Source: Arcuatula senhousia (lineage: Eukaryota > Mollusca > Bivalvia > Mytilida > Mytilidae). From it: a stretch of DNA of 64,000 nucleotides. A program made the translations under genes and the position numbers. The notes beneath the pieces were generated by a model that had not been told where the DNA came from, searched no databases, and was given only the letters and a program-made list of their open reading frames with translations. This document shows, one piece after another, positions 43,501-54,800 of the stretch (position 1 is the stretch's first letter; each line of letters begins with the position of its first letter). The stretch is taken from NCBI GenBank assembly GCA_963971305.1, contig OZ020306.1, forward strand, positions 36,353,512 to 36,417,511, in the 5' to 3' direction.

Positions 43501-46500
43501 TTCACATTTGGACGTGAATTGTACCATAAAAATCTTGAAACTTCTAAAATTACACAATTATCTAATTATTTTGACACTTATTAGACACTTTACTGACTTT
43601 TTTGGGTGTAAGACTTAAAAGGTTTGTACGGCGTGATAGCTCTTAAATTTGAAGACCTTTACTTTAGCGCCTAGACAAGTTTTGGCTTGAAATTCTTTAA
43701 GTGTTTTGTTTCATGTATTGACAATGTATTTCGTTTCAAGAGCATTCAGGTATACATTGATGTTTTCTGCCTTTTTATTGGGTAACTCGTGTAGTTTTAT
43801 TTTGATATCACCTGCTGATATTTTTTAGTTGGGCCCCAAATTTCATTTTGAGAAAATGACCCCTGACACCTTTACCCGGCGAGAATCCCGTGATGGGCCC
43901 GGGAGGAGAAAAGACCCGCAGCAGAGCTTAGCTTGTCAAAAGAGGCGACTAAGTGTCTTGTGATTCTGATATCAGGTTAATGCTCAGTCAACAGAGTGAC
44001 CAAGTGTATACCCTAGATGGCTGAATAGGGTAGCCCTCGTCCGCGGGTGTTGTCAGGTCTTTAATACGGAAACCTTGTTAACCATAGTAGGACAAGGTGT
44101 GTGGAGAGGCTGTTTGTGGACTTCCAAGTAGTGCACAACATAAGCTAAATTATCGGCCCCTTTCCACCTCTCCCCTTTTCCCTTGGGCTTCAAAATAACT
44201 GTGCCTTTGTTTTCCACCCCACCCCCATATTTCTCATCGTCACAATTTTATGTTCTTTTTATCATCTCGTCTTTATATTACCTATATAGCGTTGCAAGGG
44301 CGTAAAAACCAACTCACTAACTCACTCACTCACCCGGCGATGATCGAAATTCCGACTGTCCCCTGGTAACTACTAGCCAGCATATTACCTTTACTCAGGC
44401 ACATGCATTCTAAGTTTGTATTTTTCACCTGTTCGAGATTTTGCATTTTTCCTATATCTGTGAACTGTGAAGTTGTTTATCAATTTATTTGAATATTACT
44501 TTTAGAAAGTGTCTTTAATAGACGAAGTGACCGTCAGAACTTTGTTGTAATGTTTGTATGCTAAGCTCTAGAACTTGTTGTTCTCCATTCACCAGCATAA
44601 TTTTACCTAACATACTGTAATTTTGATACTCGAAAACTGATATCAAAATTTCGTATATCAGACCATTCTCTTGAAATAGAAACTGGTAGATATAAAAAGG
44701 TTCCCCAAGAGCAACGAATATGTAAGTTTTGTGATATAATAACTTAGACGACGAAATTCATTTCTTTTTTACTTGTGACCTTAATAAACAATTAAGAAAT
44801 AGTCTCTTTTCTGACTTCAATATCCATCTAAACAATAATCACTCTATATTGACAAGTGATTCAAATAAGTCACAATCATATTCTGAAACCCTTACAACAA
44901 TTTTAAACCCTAGAAATTATCGACAAATTCAGAGTCTGGGTTCTTTCATTAAACAGTCACTAGAACTGAGGACAGGGAGCTCATAGACTAATCTATGATT
45001 TTGTCGATGTTTTGTTTTTTGTTTATAATTTTATTTTAATTTTTTCATGTCAAACATACAATTTGTATTGTATTGATTTACATGACAATAAATTATCATT
45101 TAAAACTATGGCATGGCAAATGCTTTTGTCAGAGCGAAGTCAATTGACTTTAAAGTAATATGAAAAGAGAATATAAGCAAAGTTATTTCCGTTTTTACAT
45201 TTTTTTTGTGTGTGATTCGAAAATGACTGTATATATTGCTTCATTGTTGGCCCGTCCTCCTGTCTGTTTCTTTTTCTTTTCAGGAACTATAAACCATAAG
45301 TGTTTTGATGTGTGTATGATAACGAAATCTTACTCTCTTTCGTGAAAGTGCTAAGTTAGCGTGTAGCTTAAAAAGGGGGCTTGTTTTTTTTCTCTATAAA
45401 TCATAGTTTGAATCTGGTATTTGAGAAAACAAGCTCGCTCTCTCTTCGGGTAAATTGATCGATCTTAACTTACTTTAAGGATGTCGCAAATCTATTTTCT
45501 GCAATGTAACTAAGTTTACCTCAATAGATTTTCATACACTTTCAGCATGGGGTCCTACTAGTATATTCCGCTCAACGATTATAAAAGGGTGGTAAAAGGG
45601 GGGTCCCAACACGAAAAACTGTGCTTAAAATGCCGAAAACGAGTAAGTGAATGAGTGAGTTGGTGTTTTAAGCCCTCACAACGCTATAAAGGTTATTTAC
45701 AGGCGGTGAACATGAAATGATGATGATAAATGAAATATGGGGATGGGGTGGGAAACAAAGGACCGGTAAATTTTGAAGAACCACAGGAAAAGGGGAGAGG
45801 TGGGTAGGGGCAGAAAATTTAGCCTATGTGGTGCACTACTTGGCGGTCCACAAAGGGGCCTTTTACATGCATGAAGCGTGGCACTCTCCACACACGTTGG
45901 TCCACTATGGTCAGCAGTCAGGGTTGTCGTATTATAGACCTGACAACCCCCACGGACGAGGGCCACCCTATTCAGCCACCTATAGGGTATACACACTTGG
46001 TCGCTCTGTGGGCTGATCACTGACCCGACGTCGGAATCCCAAGACCCTTTGTCGCCTCTTACGACAAGCTAGGCTCTGCTGTGGACCTAGTCGCCACCCG
46101 GGCCCCACACGGGACGCCGAAAACGAAGCACGAGTTATAAAAATCGCCAATCACGAAGCATGGAAAAATAGAATTGACAAATTGTGAAATTCAATCAAAT
46201 TATTTTGATATTTTTAAACGTTTTTGAGAATATACTTAGTTACTTATTTCAACGCGTTCCAGATTTTCTAGCAAAATGACAATCACGCACGAGAAATGGG
46301 TTGGTCATGCAACACGAAGCACGGGGCTAAAATACAGGCAAAAGCGGAGCACGTACGACCCGATGTCAACACGAAAACACGAGAAATAAAGATCTAAATA
46401 AAAAAACACAGAAAGTAAAAACTCAAAAAAGGCTGTTTGCACGAAAATAACCCTTTACCACCCATTATAAGACTACATTTCCGCATGAGTCAGACGTAAT

Positions 46501-46858
46501 TTCGGAGGGGTACCTCTTATGTGCGATCTTCCGTTTGATTTAAAAAATGGTTATAACCAATATGAAACAAGAGGTCCCACAAATGCTCTTGTTTGAATAA
46601 TTTCTAGATCCCCATAGCAAATATAGAAATGTTTGGACAGGGTTCTATAATTTGAAAACAACTCAAGCACTCATTGATTCGACCCCACATCCTCTGCCAC
46701 CACCCTATTCCATTTTTTAGATAAATGTTTGTTGTTTGTTTTTTTTCGCAAAATAAACTACTCAAAACATATAATTTATAAATCAGAAACTATTTAGTGA
46801 ATCAGTTCCTACCTTGTGCCCATGTTAAAAGAGCTAGGAAAACCTGTACTACGCCCAT
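37216..46858 (-). CDS. Ig-superfamily type I membrane receptor, three Ig domains, five exons (intact)
   Basis: Exons: 46858-46813 (signal peptide), 41653-41264 (Ig1), 40509-40180 (Ig2), 38989-38717 (Ig3), 37529-37216 (TM1 and tail). Total 1353 bp, 450 residues; every junction is phase 1 and canonical. Residues 1-16 are the signal peptide, about 17-145 Ig1, 146-255 Ig2 and 256-346 Ig3. Membrane helix at 374-395, cytoplasmic tail at 396-450 with YDNL. Many NxS/T sequons lie in the ectodomain. The layout suits a cell-surface recognition or adhesion protein; ligand and signalling are unknown. Its neighbour in the opposite direction is another Ig gene (51846). Ig exons could also splice to the stalk/TM2 exons at 28364-31508. 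Not assigned to a named family. Confidence 0.88.
37568..37720. repeat. Interstitial telomere-like (TTAGGG) repeats, unit 2
   Basis: Counterpart of 17150-17300, with one run of at least four consecutive TTAGGG units near 37601. Lies in the intron before the TM1 exon. Confidence 0.8.
37721..38716. other. Intron between Ig3 and TM1, unit 2
   Basis: Aligns with 17301-18269. No exon seen. Confidence 0.6.
38717..38989 (-). CDS. Ig receptor exon 4: Ig domain 3
   Basis: 273 bp, phase 1-1; acceptor TTGTTACAG, donor GTAGGT. I-set-like: ISLFCVSAGNPAPSYTWYAE ... ITVEKSGNYICVAENTVDG, with sequons NNT, NSS and NIT. It is not found as a single open frame from an ATG because it is an internal exon. Confidence 0.88.
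39639..39781. mobile_element. 143-bp TIR element in the Ig2-Ig3 intron, unit 2 only
   Basis: Ends GGCGGAT and ATCCGCC are inverted; interior GGGGGCGCGCGC and GGGGGCGCGCCC stretches. Absent from unit 1 (near 19160). Confidence 0.55.
40180..40509 (-). CDS. Ig receptor exon 3: Ig domain 2
   Basis: 330 bp, phase 1-1; acceptor AAGCTGCAG, donor GTAAGT. Cys in NVTFTCSGN and RGMVRCVLQ, Trp in KFVWEKY, and the D.DDRG.V.C motif of Ig folds. No stops, unlike the relic at 19531. Confidence 0.88.
40546..41263. other. Intron between Ig1 and Ig2, beyond the duplicated region
   Basis: Unique to unit 2; the duplication ends at its left side. Nothing recognisable. Confidence 0.6.
41264..41653 (-). CDS. Ig receptor exon 2: Ig domain 1
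   Basis: 390 bp, phase 1-1; acceptor CTCATTTCAG, donor GTAAGG. Cys pair in VDINCSYTL and SFLCEIN with a VFSFTEIV strand before the second Cys. V-type-like spacing of about 70 residues. No copy of this exon exists in unit 1. Confidence 0.85.
41825..42990. repeat. Dispersed bivalve repeat, diverged copy in Ig receptor intron 1
   Basis: GAGCTATTGCCATCACTTGACGTCCGTCG near 41825, then about 42580-42960 with CATGGCCGCCAGGGCTTAAAAG, AAAACGGTCAAAGATATC and GAAATTTTGAAGAAGATCC. Same family as 8931-9960, with unrelated sequence between. Confidence 0.6.
43060..43200. repeat. 36-bp degenerate tandem repeat
   Basis: About four units of 36 bp containing AAAACTGT.TG.GTTT.AGCGT. They read as a 12-residue periodic frame on +, but there are no splice sites or gene context. 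Confidence 0.5.
43874..44340. repeat. Dispersed repeat family R1, forward copy
   Basis: From CCCGGCGAGAATCCCGTGAT to AACTCACTAACTCACTCACTC. The same family is inverted at 45640-46110 and truncated at 61590-61805. Shared blocks are GGTGGG(A)AACAAAGGA, CCACAGGAAAAGGG, GGACAAGGTGTGTGGAGAGG and GTGACCAAGTGTATACCC. No protein. Confidence 0.75.
44634..45095 (+). mobile_element. Decayed LINE 3' fragment (RT C-terminus)
   Basis: The + frame near 44645-44735 reads KFRISDHSLEIETGRYKKVP followed by QEQRICKFCD, the zinc-knuckle-like tail of bivalve LINE polymerases. After that it is full of stops and frame changes, though pieces such as SLGSFIKQSLELRTG are recognisable. Different subfamily from the LINE at 20340. 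Confidence 0.7.
45640..46110. repeat. Dispersed repeat family R1, inverted copy
   Basis: Reverse-orientation partner of 43874-44340 about 1.3 kb away, from GAGTGAGTTGGTGTTTTAAG to CACCCGGGCCCCACACGGG. The pair could form a large stem inside the first intron of the Ig receptor transcript. Confidence 0.75.
46813..46858 (-). CDS. Ig receptor exon 1: signal peptide
   Basis: ATG in good context (ACAGAATGG) encodes MGVVQVFLALLTWAQ plus one base. The donor is GTAGGA. Joining to the Ig1 exon gives ...TWAQ|ATNALTIL, a typical cleavage region. It is too short to be found as an open frame on its own. Confidence 0.8.
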
Positions 46859-48279
46859 TCTGTTTGATGGAAATCAATCAAATGTTCAGATTTTCATAGG
46901 GCAATTTGTATTGTTAGCTTTAAAATTATAAGTTGCCATAAATCTTACTTCATTATTTGATTAGGAAAGAATTCTCGTTTACTGCATCATTTTCCGATAG
47001 TAACGGTGGGTCGGAATGATCATGACCCAACTATAAACCTAGACGTGAAGGTAATCACAAAATGTTCATGACTTACTTTGAAAAGAATAAGCCTAATACT
47101 TCTGACTTATACTATAGTGGTCAATGCAAAACTTTTCTAGTTTTGCAATGGAGTGTTCTCATAAGCGTTTTAAAAGTTCCTAATAACTGCCAAATACAAA
47201 AAGACCAATGATTCAATAGTACGATGTAAAAAAAAAACAACAGCAAACAACAATTGTAGATAACTGCCTCCAATTGCTTTTTGTTCATAAAAATCGTACA
47301 CGGATTTATTAATTGGACTGAGTTAAGTACCACTTTTTATAAGAAGCATGCAAAAAGCGATTCGTGGGTGGAAAGCCTACACCACTTTATTTTTGATATG
47401 TTACTCCTACTAGCACCCTGATTCGATATTTTGTACTCTTTTTCCAAACAAGCGTTGGTCCTGAGAGAAAAAAAATATATAGAATGCATTGGAAAATTGT
47501 AAGAAAGGGAGATAACTCTTAAAACTGTCTATAATTTCAATAGAAACCATTGTAACAAAATTGCAAGATTTCTCCAAGGACCAGACAGTTATGAGCAAAT
47601 TGTTATTTATTTCTTATTTTGTATACTTTGAACTATCTTTTGTTAAAAATAAACCACTGTAGCCTTTTTATCGATGAATCACTTTTCTTCAATTTTGCAT
47701 GATTCTTAGGTGGACTACTACTTAACATTTCTATGTGTTAACCATTGCCAATGGTCCCCATGAAGTTTTGTTACACGATTGTCACTAACATGACTACTCG
47801 TCTGACCGCGAGTACACGTGTAGCTTTTTGCTAAGGTCCACAAAATCATACAAATAGCAAAAGTATCAAACTGCAACTGTATATTTTTCCAACAGCATCA
47901 ACTAATCGCGTGATACTTATACTACCCAAACAAAATGTACGAGCTCAAGGTTGACAAAGAGCAAACACGTAATGCATGCCACAGTTTAAGAGAATATCTT
48001 AAATTTGTATCATTATAAAAAGTATCCATTGGCCTGGGCGACCAAGCTTGTTTTATCACATCAATAACATCCCTGGTAGTGGATCCAGATACGGTAATGT
48101 AACAGTCCATTACGCTTCCGCGAGAGTATTCACACATAACCCCCAGTCCAGAAGGTTTCCGTGAGGGTTCAAATATATGGCCCCATTCATGGAGCACTGG
48201 GTTATTCTCTATGTTCTTGTATATTGGGTTTGCATGTATATGGGTATTTTTGGTATAAAATTGGTAATATTTTGTCCCC

Positions 48280-48490
48280 CGTCGCAACGCGGAGTGGGGA
48301 CAAAGAAATGCCGGTGTCCGCCCGTCCGTCCGTCAAACTTTTTTTCATAACAGTTTTTCACAGCAACTATTAATCATAGGTTTTCGATATTTGGTATGCA
48401 GCTTTAGGCAGTAGTCCTATATGGTTTGATGCGTTTTCAGATCTGTCGCTCATCTGCTTGCCGTTAAACCAGCCGACTTTGTTTTTTCCC
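48280..48490. repeat. Dispersed repeat related to the element at 36257
   Basis: CCCCGTCGCAACGCGGAGTGGGGAC..., CCGCCCGTCCGTCCGTC, GGTATGCAGC and CTGTCGCTCATCTGCTTGCCG match, in reverse, the monomers of the unit 2 element (GTGAGCGACAGACC, GCTGCATACC). The interior is conserved; the ends differ. Confidence 0.6.
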
Positions 48491-50737
48491 ACTCAACGGG
48501 CGAAGGACTTAGAATCTGTTCTTGTTTATAGTTTGCATAGATTTGATACCTATTATCTAACATAGGCGTAGCAAGAGATTCTATATAGTATTGAAATAAA
48601 CAAACATGTGAGTGGATGAAGCATATATTTTTATTAGGTCTTATATACCTTTAACACGTTATACATTTACAGGTTTAAAATACACATTTTAGTAAAATGT
48701 TGACCAAAATCACATTTTAGAATTTAGGGACATTTAACCACCTGTAAAACTACAGGGATGGGATATTTTGCAACCATTTCCAGTCGAATTTGATTAATTC
48801 TAAAAACCAAATTCAGCAAAATCAAAAGTGACAAAATGTTGAAAATTACAAAATGTCTGTTAAATTTCGATTTTTCGGTTAAAAAAAACACTTCTTACTT
48901 ATCTATGACAATTTTAGGCATGACACAACTCATTAACGTCATTACACGAAAGTAACGTAATTCAGATGGCGTCTTTTTTATTTAATTAATTAAACAATGC
49001 CGTCTGCTTGGCGTGACTGCGTACGTTCAGTGTTTATAAATATTAGATTAGAATTTTATCCATTAACACGAGTTAAGGTTTTGCACCGTTAACGAAGCGA
49101 TTACGAAGAAAAATAAAGCGGCAACGCCTGATCTAAACTCGCTTTGGTTATGGTATTCTGCTACTTCCGGTCTCACCGATTGTTGTTCTGCTACCTCTGA
49201 CACAAGTCTCTGGTCTATGGATAGTGGTTCTCAAGTCTTTTAAATGATTAATCACCTGTATTTTGGTCATTCCTGTACCCAACACGAAAGTAGCGCTTAA
49301 TTGAATTTTCGACACGTAAAATTTTAAAAGTTCCAATTTTGGTCAAAATTAAAAAATGACGTTACGTCATTTTCAAATCCGCCTTCAATACGCAAATTTG
49401 ACAGAAACCCCCGTTTATTGTCTTATTTTTATATTAAAAATCAAAATAAATATGTTTCGAAAAAATCTTAAAAGAAAACCAATGTAACGTTTCTTATTTT
49501 TGGCCTAGTATATTTCAGTCTGAAAAATCCATATAACCGTCATAGAATACCAGATTACCCTCCCCCCTCCCCGGAATGAAGGAAGCCTTTGAAACGTTTT
49601 TATAATCGTAATGATTTATTTAATTTCTCCTGTCTAAATGATATGTTTCAAAAGGCATCATTCCCTGTTTGAACAATTTTTTCGGTATCACAAAGTAAAT
49701 TTGAAAAAAAATGTTAACAGGCAACTCATTACCACCAACAATTATGTTCCCTGTGGATAGAAATTTATTTGGGCAAAATTCAACCTCCTTTTATTTCTAA
49801 ATCCTTAAAACTGGATTCGCCAAAAGCTATGCCATTTTAAATACAAAATCTGAAATTATGCTTAAAGACGTGGTGGTTACTTTACAAGTCGATTAATTTC
49901 TGATAGTGAAAGCAATATCACATCCTAAATTTTATAAAGCACATAAGTTTAAAAAAATCCATTGGTAATGGAAGACTGGCTTCAAAATCTATAACGCAAA
50001 GGATTTTGGTTAAATCTTTGAATCTAATGTTTTTGGTAGAAATACTAACTTACTTTTAAACTTTAATAAGTTATTTTAACTGATTGTCATTTTAAAGCAT
50101 TATAGGCCTAGCGGTCAAGTATGTCGGTTTTGTGTGATGATACTCCACCAAATCATTAATTGTTTGAAGTGTTGTGTCGGATTTGAAAATGTTATGTTTT
50201 AAGTTTTTTTACACTGCCACTGAGTCGATTAAAGATTCTCAGATAGTTGTCTGAGTTGTTCTCATAGTCTTTTTCTAAGGTTCTCTCTCGTGAAATAGAA
50301 CGTTGATCGATTTGATTTTATTGTGTGTGTTAATTTTTATGCTTTGTCTGGGATTATTGGTATGGGGAAGGTTGGGCCAAAAAGTGGATTAACCCCGCCA
50401 CATTTTACATGTGCCTGTCCTAAGTCAGGAATCTTATGAGATAGGTATGTGCGACTTTGGGTCGATTGCAGTCCAGAACGACGAGCAACGCCTACTGGTT
50501 TCGTTATTTAAGTACTATTCCACATAAGGATCAGGCAGGGGATGGCACATCAATAATTTCCAATTTCAGATTTTTTGGTATAGATGCATTCATTTCACCA
50601 TAAAAACAAACCCAATGCAGTTTTTACATCTTTAAAATGTGTATTTGGTGCCTAGATATTTTTGACTGGTTATATAGGAAAAAAATATGGCGGGAAATTT
50701 TCCCGTACTTTTCACTATACAATGTAACTAAATTAAT

Positions 50738-51000
50738 ACGCTCCCGAAGGGAGCGATAATGGTAGAAATGTCAATATTTTAGTTGTACTATGAGCTGAAT
50801 TTTCCTTCAACGTCCGGTTTATCACGCGCTTGTTTTCCCGAACTTTCGGCGTCTTTTTAACGTTTTTATCTTTGAAAATTTGGGACGTCATTAAACGCTC
50901 ACGTAACCCACAAGAAAAGCTAGTTTGTTTTTATTTTCGGACAAAAAAATTAAATTAATTAAAACTTCGGGAGCGTAACAGGTTTTACCTGCCTCATATT
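50738..51000. mobile_element. MITE with 12-bp TIR, first of a tandem pair
   Basis: TIRs ACGCTCCCGAAG (50738-50749) and CTTCGGGAGCGT (50965-50976), followed by AACAGGTTTTACCTGCCTCA. The interior AATGGTAGAAATGTCAATAT is shared with the second copy. Confidence 0.75.
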
Positions 51001-51295
51001 ACGCTCCCGAAGGGAGCGAAAATGGTAGAAATGTCAATATTCTAGTTGTACTATGGGCTCAATTTTCCTTCAACGTCCGGTAAATCACGCGCGGTTTCCC
51101 GGACTTTATGCGTCTTTTTAACGCTTTTTTCTTTGAAAATTCCTGACGTCATTAAGCGCACAACGGACCCACAAGAAAAGCTACTTTGTTTTTATTTTCG
51201 AATAAGATTGTGTTTCAATTAATTGCCCAATAAACATTTGAAAACTTGTTTTAGCTTGTAAAATATTTAAGTATAAGTTCAAACTTCGGGAGCGT
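51001..51295. mobile_element. MITE with 12-bp TIR, second of a tandem pair
   Basis: TIRs at 51001-51012 and 51284-51295. It is joined directly to the tail of the first copy and about 55 bp longer inside, with the same AACAGGTTTAACCTGC tail. Confidence 0.75.
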
Positions 51296-51497
51296 AACAG
51301 GTTTAACCTGCATCATATTAGACTGAAAAATTTAGTGGTCAAAACAAAGTTTACTGGGGTAGCGGCTTTACCTAATTCTGTTGAGATTTTTTTGTGTGTA
51401 TTTATTATTGATGTGCCACCCTATAAATGGTATCTGCCTGATTCTTAGAAAAAGTAGTACTTAAAGCCTGATGCATCGGGCGGTTTTCCCTTCAATG

Positions 51498-51531
51498 TGT
51501 GTGTGTTTTTGTGTGTGTGTGTGTGTGTGTG
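51498..51531. repeat. GT microsatellite
   Basis: Run of TG/GT dinucleotides within 51490-51535, interrupted by short T runs. Confidence 0.9.
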
Positions 51532-51845
51532 TTTTTTACGGTTACCCAAGTCTTGTTATGCGAGTTGTGTCGCCTCACACTTATACCACATCTATTTATT
51601 TTCTATGCTTAAGTGTTAAGATTTGGTAAATACGTGTAAAAGACTATGATCTTTAGAATATATGTAACTTTGGTACGTTATAGTCCATGTAACCAAGATG
51701 ACTAATTGGTATTTGTTTAGATTTTTTCACCTGCGGGTTACTTTATCACGCATGCTCAATACAGGTAAACCGGAAATAAGGCATTTGTTTTGAAGATTCA
51801 AAGAGAAGAATGTAAACGTTCAAATATTCGCCCTATTCACCCAAG

Positions 51846-51885
51846 ATGAAGTTCCTCGTAGTTCTTAGTTGTATTTTTACATATG
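51846..51885 (+). CDS. Lachesin-like exon 1: signal peptide
   Basis: ATG in context CCAAGATGA; encodes [13 protein letters not shown] plus one base. Donor GTAATG. Too short to show as an open frame alone. Confidence 0.78.
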
Positions 51886-54800
51886 GTAATGATTTTTCCT
51901 TTACTTAATGTAACATTTTAGCATTCAGGTTTGGTTTTCTGCAAAAAAACAAGACCATCAAAAACACGGAAATGACTTCTCGTAAGGTGATTCACACAAG
52001 TCGAGTAAATTTCATTAATTTATATATCGATAAACAAATTGAAACAATTAACATACATTTACTCTTTAAGCTCTACTAAGCTTTTGAAACTGACAATAGT
52101 TTCCTCCCAGTTTCTAAATCTAGTACGGGAAATATTGAATTATGAAACTATGATTGTGAAATAAAATTAGAAACCTCTTCTTGATTAATAAGAATGTTGA
52201 CATTCCTTACCTTAAGCCTTTTGCACCAGGGAGATACATAGGCCAGCAACAACACCTCTCCACTGTGTTCGGTTCTTGGCCATTCTAAAGAGATCTTGCC
52301 ATCTGTAACCTTCAGTGTCCATTTCGGCTCAGGGTTGGCAAAAACCCGGGTTTTAAGAGTATTTCCCAGCCCAGTGGGAAATACTGGGAAAACCCGGGTT
52401 TTATTGGGTTTTACTGGGCATTACTGGGTAATAAGTTTTTTTCTTATTAAAATATCATCAAATACCTACATAACAATCAGTATTAATAAGTGCATGTACA
52501 TTTTCTAAGTAAAAACTAAATGAGAACAATATTGTTCTTACATTCCAACATTTCAAAAAAAAAATAATTTAAAAGATATAGAGTGCATATGAATTTTACA
52601 AGAATAGAAATGCCAAAGGATCAGGTCTATGAATTTACTTGATATGGCCTTATACAAGTTGAGTTCAATGTTTTTTTAAATGCATGAATGTCTCATTGTT
52701 ATAAATACACAAGCCCTACCTATTAACAGTTAGACAAAATTAGGATGTTTCCTTATTCAATAGCCACATGTATGGTTTCACAATTTTGTTTTGTTTCATA
52801 GCCTGAGGTTTTATAAATAATTAGCATGGATTAAACTGTGTATTGTCATGATTTGCAAAACTGTTTTGACAATCAGTGGGAAAAAAATAGTGCAAATATT
52901 CAAATTTTTGAAAAAATGCATTAATTAGTAATGTTTTATTTATAATCATTTATGTATTTTGTAGATAAGGAAAAATTTGAAGTATAAAATAGGATTTTTT
53001 TTTCATAAATAAATTCTTATTACCCAGTATTGCCCACTTTGACAACTTGAAGGGTATTGCCCAGCCCGGGAAAACCCGGGCGGTCAATACTTTGCCAACC
53101 CTGTTTCGGCTTGAAGGTTTCTCCGCCAGGTGTTTCTTGGCCTTCCAACTTTCCTTTTTCCTTGAGGGTTCCATTGCAGAGCTTGTCTTGTGATTGAGTT
53201 GGATGGTTTCCTGAATGTGTGCCCAATCCAACTCCATTTCCTTTTTGTTAACTCTGCTTCTATCGGTTGTTGTTTGGTCCTTTTCCATAGGTCGCTGTTG
53301 GTTATTTTTTCCGGCCATCTGATCTTTAAGATTTGCCTAAGACATTTGTTTATTAACACTTGTAGTTTGTTTAACAGTCATTTGGTTGTTCTCCAGGTCT
53401 CGCAGCCGTACAGGAGGATGGTTTTGACGTTTGAGTTGAAGAGTCACATTTTGGTATTTGTAGTAATGTTTCCAGCTTTTCAAATAGGTGTCATCATTCT
53501 AAATGCCATCCTCACTTTTCCTATGCAGCATTTAATGTCCTGTTCTGAGCCTCCCTTTGCGTCCATGACACTGCCAAGATATGTGAAGGAGTCTTACTTC
53601 TTCCAAAGAGTTGATTTAACTTCCAGACTCCCAAGGTTGTTGGTGTTTGCCTTGAGCACTTTGGTCTTCTTTGTGCTTATGATAAGGCCAGTCTCTGCTG
53701 CTCTCTGTTCTATTCTTGACAGCTTATCCTTCATATGTTGTGATTGTGAGACAGAAGTGTAATGTCGTCTGCAAAATCTAAGTTGTCTAGCTGTTCAGTT
53801 AGTGTCCACTGAATTCCATTTCTTCTGTTTGTAGTAGTCTGTCTCATGATCCAGTCAACTGCGAGTAAAACTAGGAATGGTGACAAAAACATCCCTGTCA
53901 TACCCCAGTTGTGATGTCAAATGGATAAGTCAGTTGACCTTCATGCATTATTGACATTATAGAAAACAATAAATAACAGGAGTCAAAGAATGTGTTGTCT
54001 AAATGGTCATAGAGTAGATCTGACACAAGATAGTAATTCTTGCCACCCGATTTTCTTTTACAAGAAAGATTGCCCTGATGTAAGGCTGATGTTAACTCTT
54101 ACCTGTGAAATATTTTTAGAGGGCAAAAAAAAAACAATAGAACTATGTTGAAAAATGTCTTAAAGTTGTCATATTTGTATGCCCCCGCGACGACATGTTG
54201 GGGGGCATTAAGTTTTACTCACTATGAATTCTTACTGAAAAAATCCTTTATTTTAGATATCTCTTTTTTCTCCGCTTCACCCGATTTAAGGCTAATATCA
54301 CTTTCACCCTTTCTTGTGGCCTCAAATTTCATGCAACTTTCAATAAGGGATTTAACTAAAAGTGTTCACCTTGTTCATGTAAGAGTCACAATAGGGATAA
54401 TTTGTCCTTTTCCAATTTAAAATCTGAACAGGAAAAAAAAGAGATCTTTATTTTTAAGGAACTTAAATGAAAAATTGATAGAAATTGAATCAGAAATTAC
54501 CTTATCTAGGTCCAGCTATGCTTTGTTTTATTATTTTTGTTTGTAGTTTTTCTTCTGCATATACTAAAAAATAGGTAGAAAATTTCGCTATTTTTAACGA
54601 AAGGTACTGATGAACTTTAATGATATGCAAATAAGCTAATATGACATCACTTATGAGATTGGCGAACAATCCTATTGTGAATTATTTGGAAAGTTATATC
54701 CGAAATGAAACATGATCGATCTAAAATTTAAAAGATGAAAAAAATGCCTTTAAAATGAGCTATTCTGTGACTATTTAAGGGGAAATAAAGAGAAATTAAT

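Larger units (their letters stand above)
46859..51845. other. Intergenic region between divergent Ig genes
   Basis: Separates the - strand Ig receptor start (46858) from the + strand lachesin-like start (51846), so it holds both promoters. It contains repeats listed separately (48280-48490, 50738-51295, 51498-51531) and a 121-codon - frame at 47922-48287. No clear TATA or CpG-rich promoter is seen. Confidence 0.65.

Noticed and set aside
45697..46023. Overlapping frames on both strands near 45.7-46.0 kb
   Set aside because: They lie in the GC-richer R1 repeat, whose other copies do not keep the frames.
53190..53762. 190-codon + frame in the lachesin-like first intron
   Set aside because: Antisense to the LINE RT C-terminal region, which is clearly coding on -.
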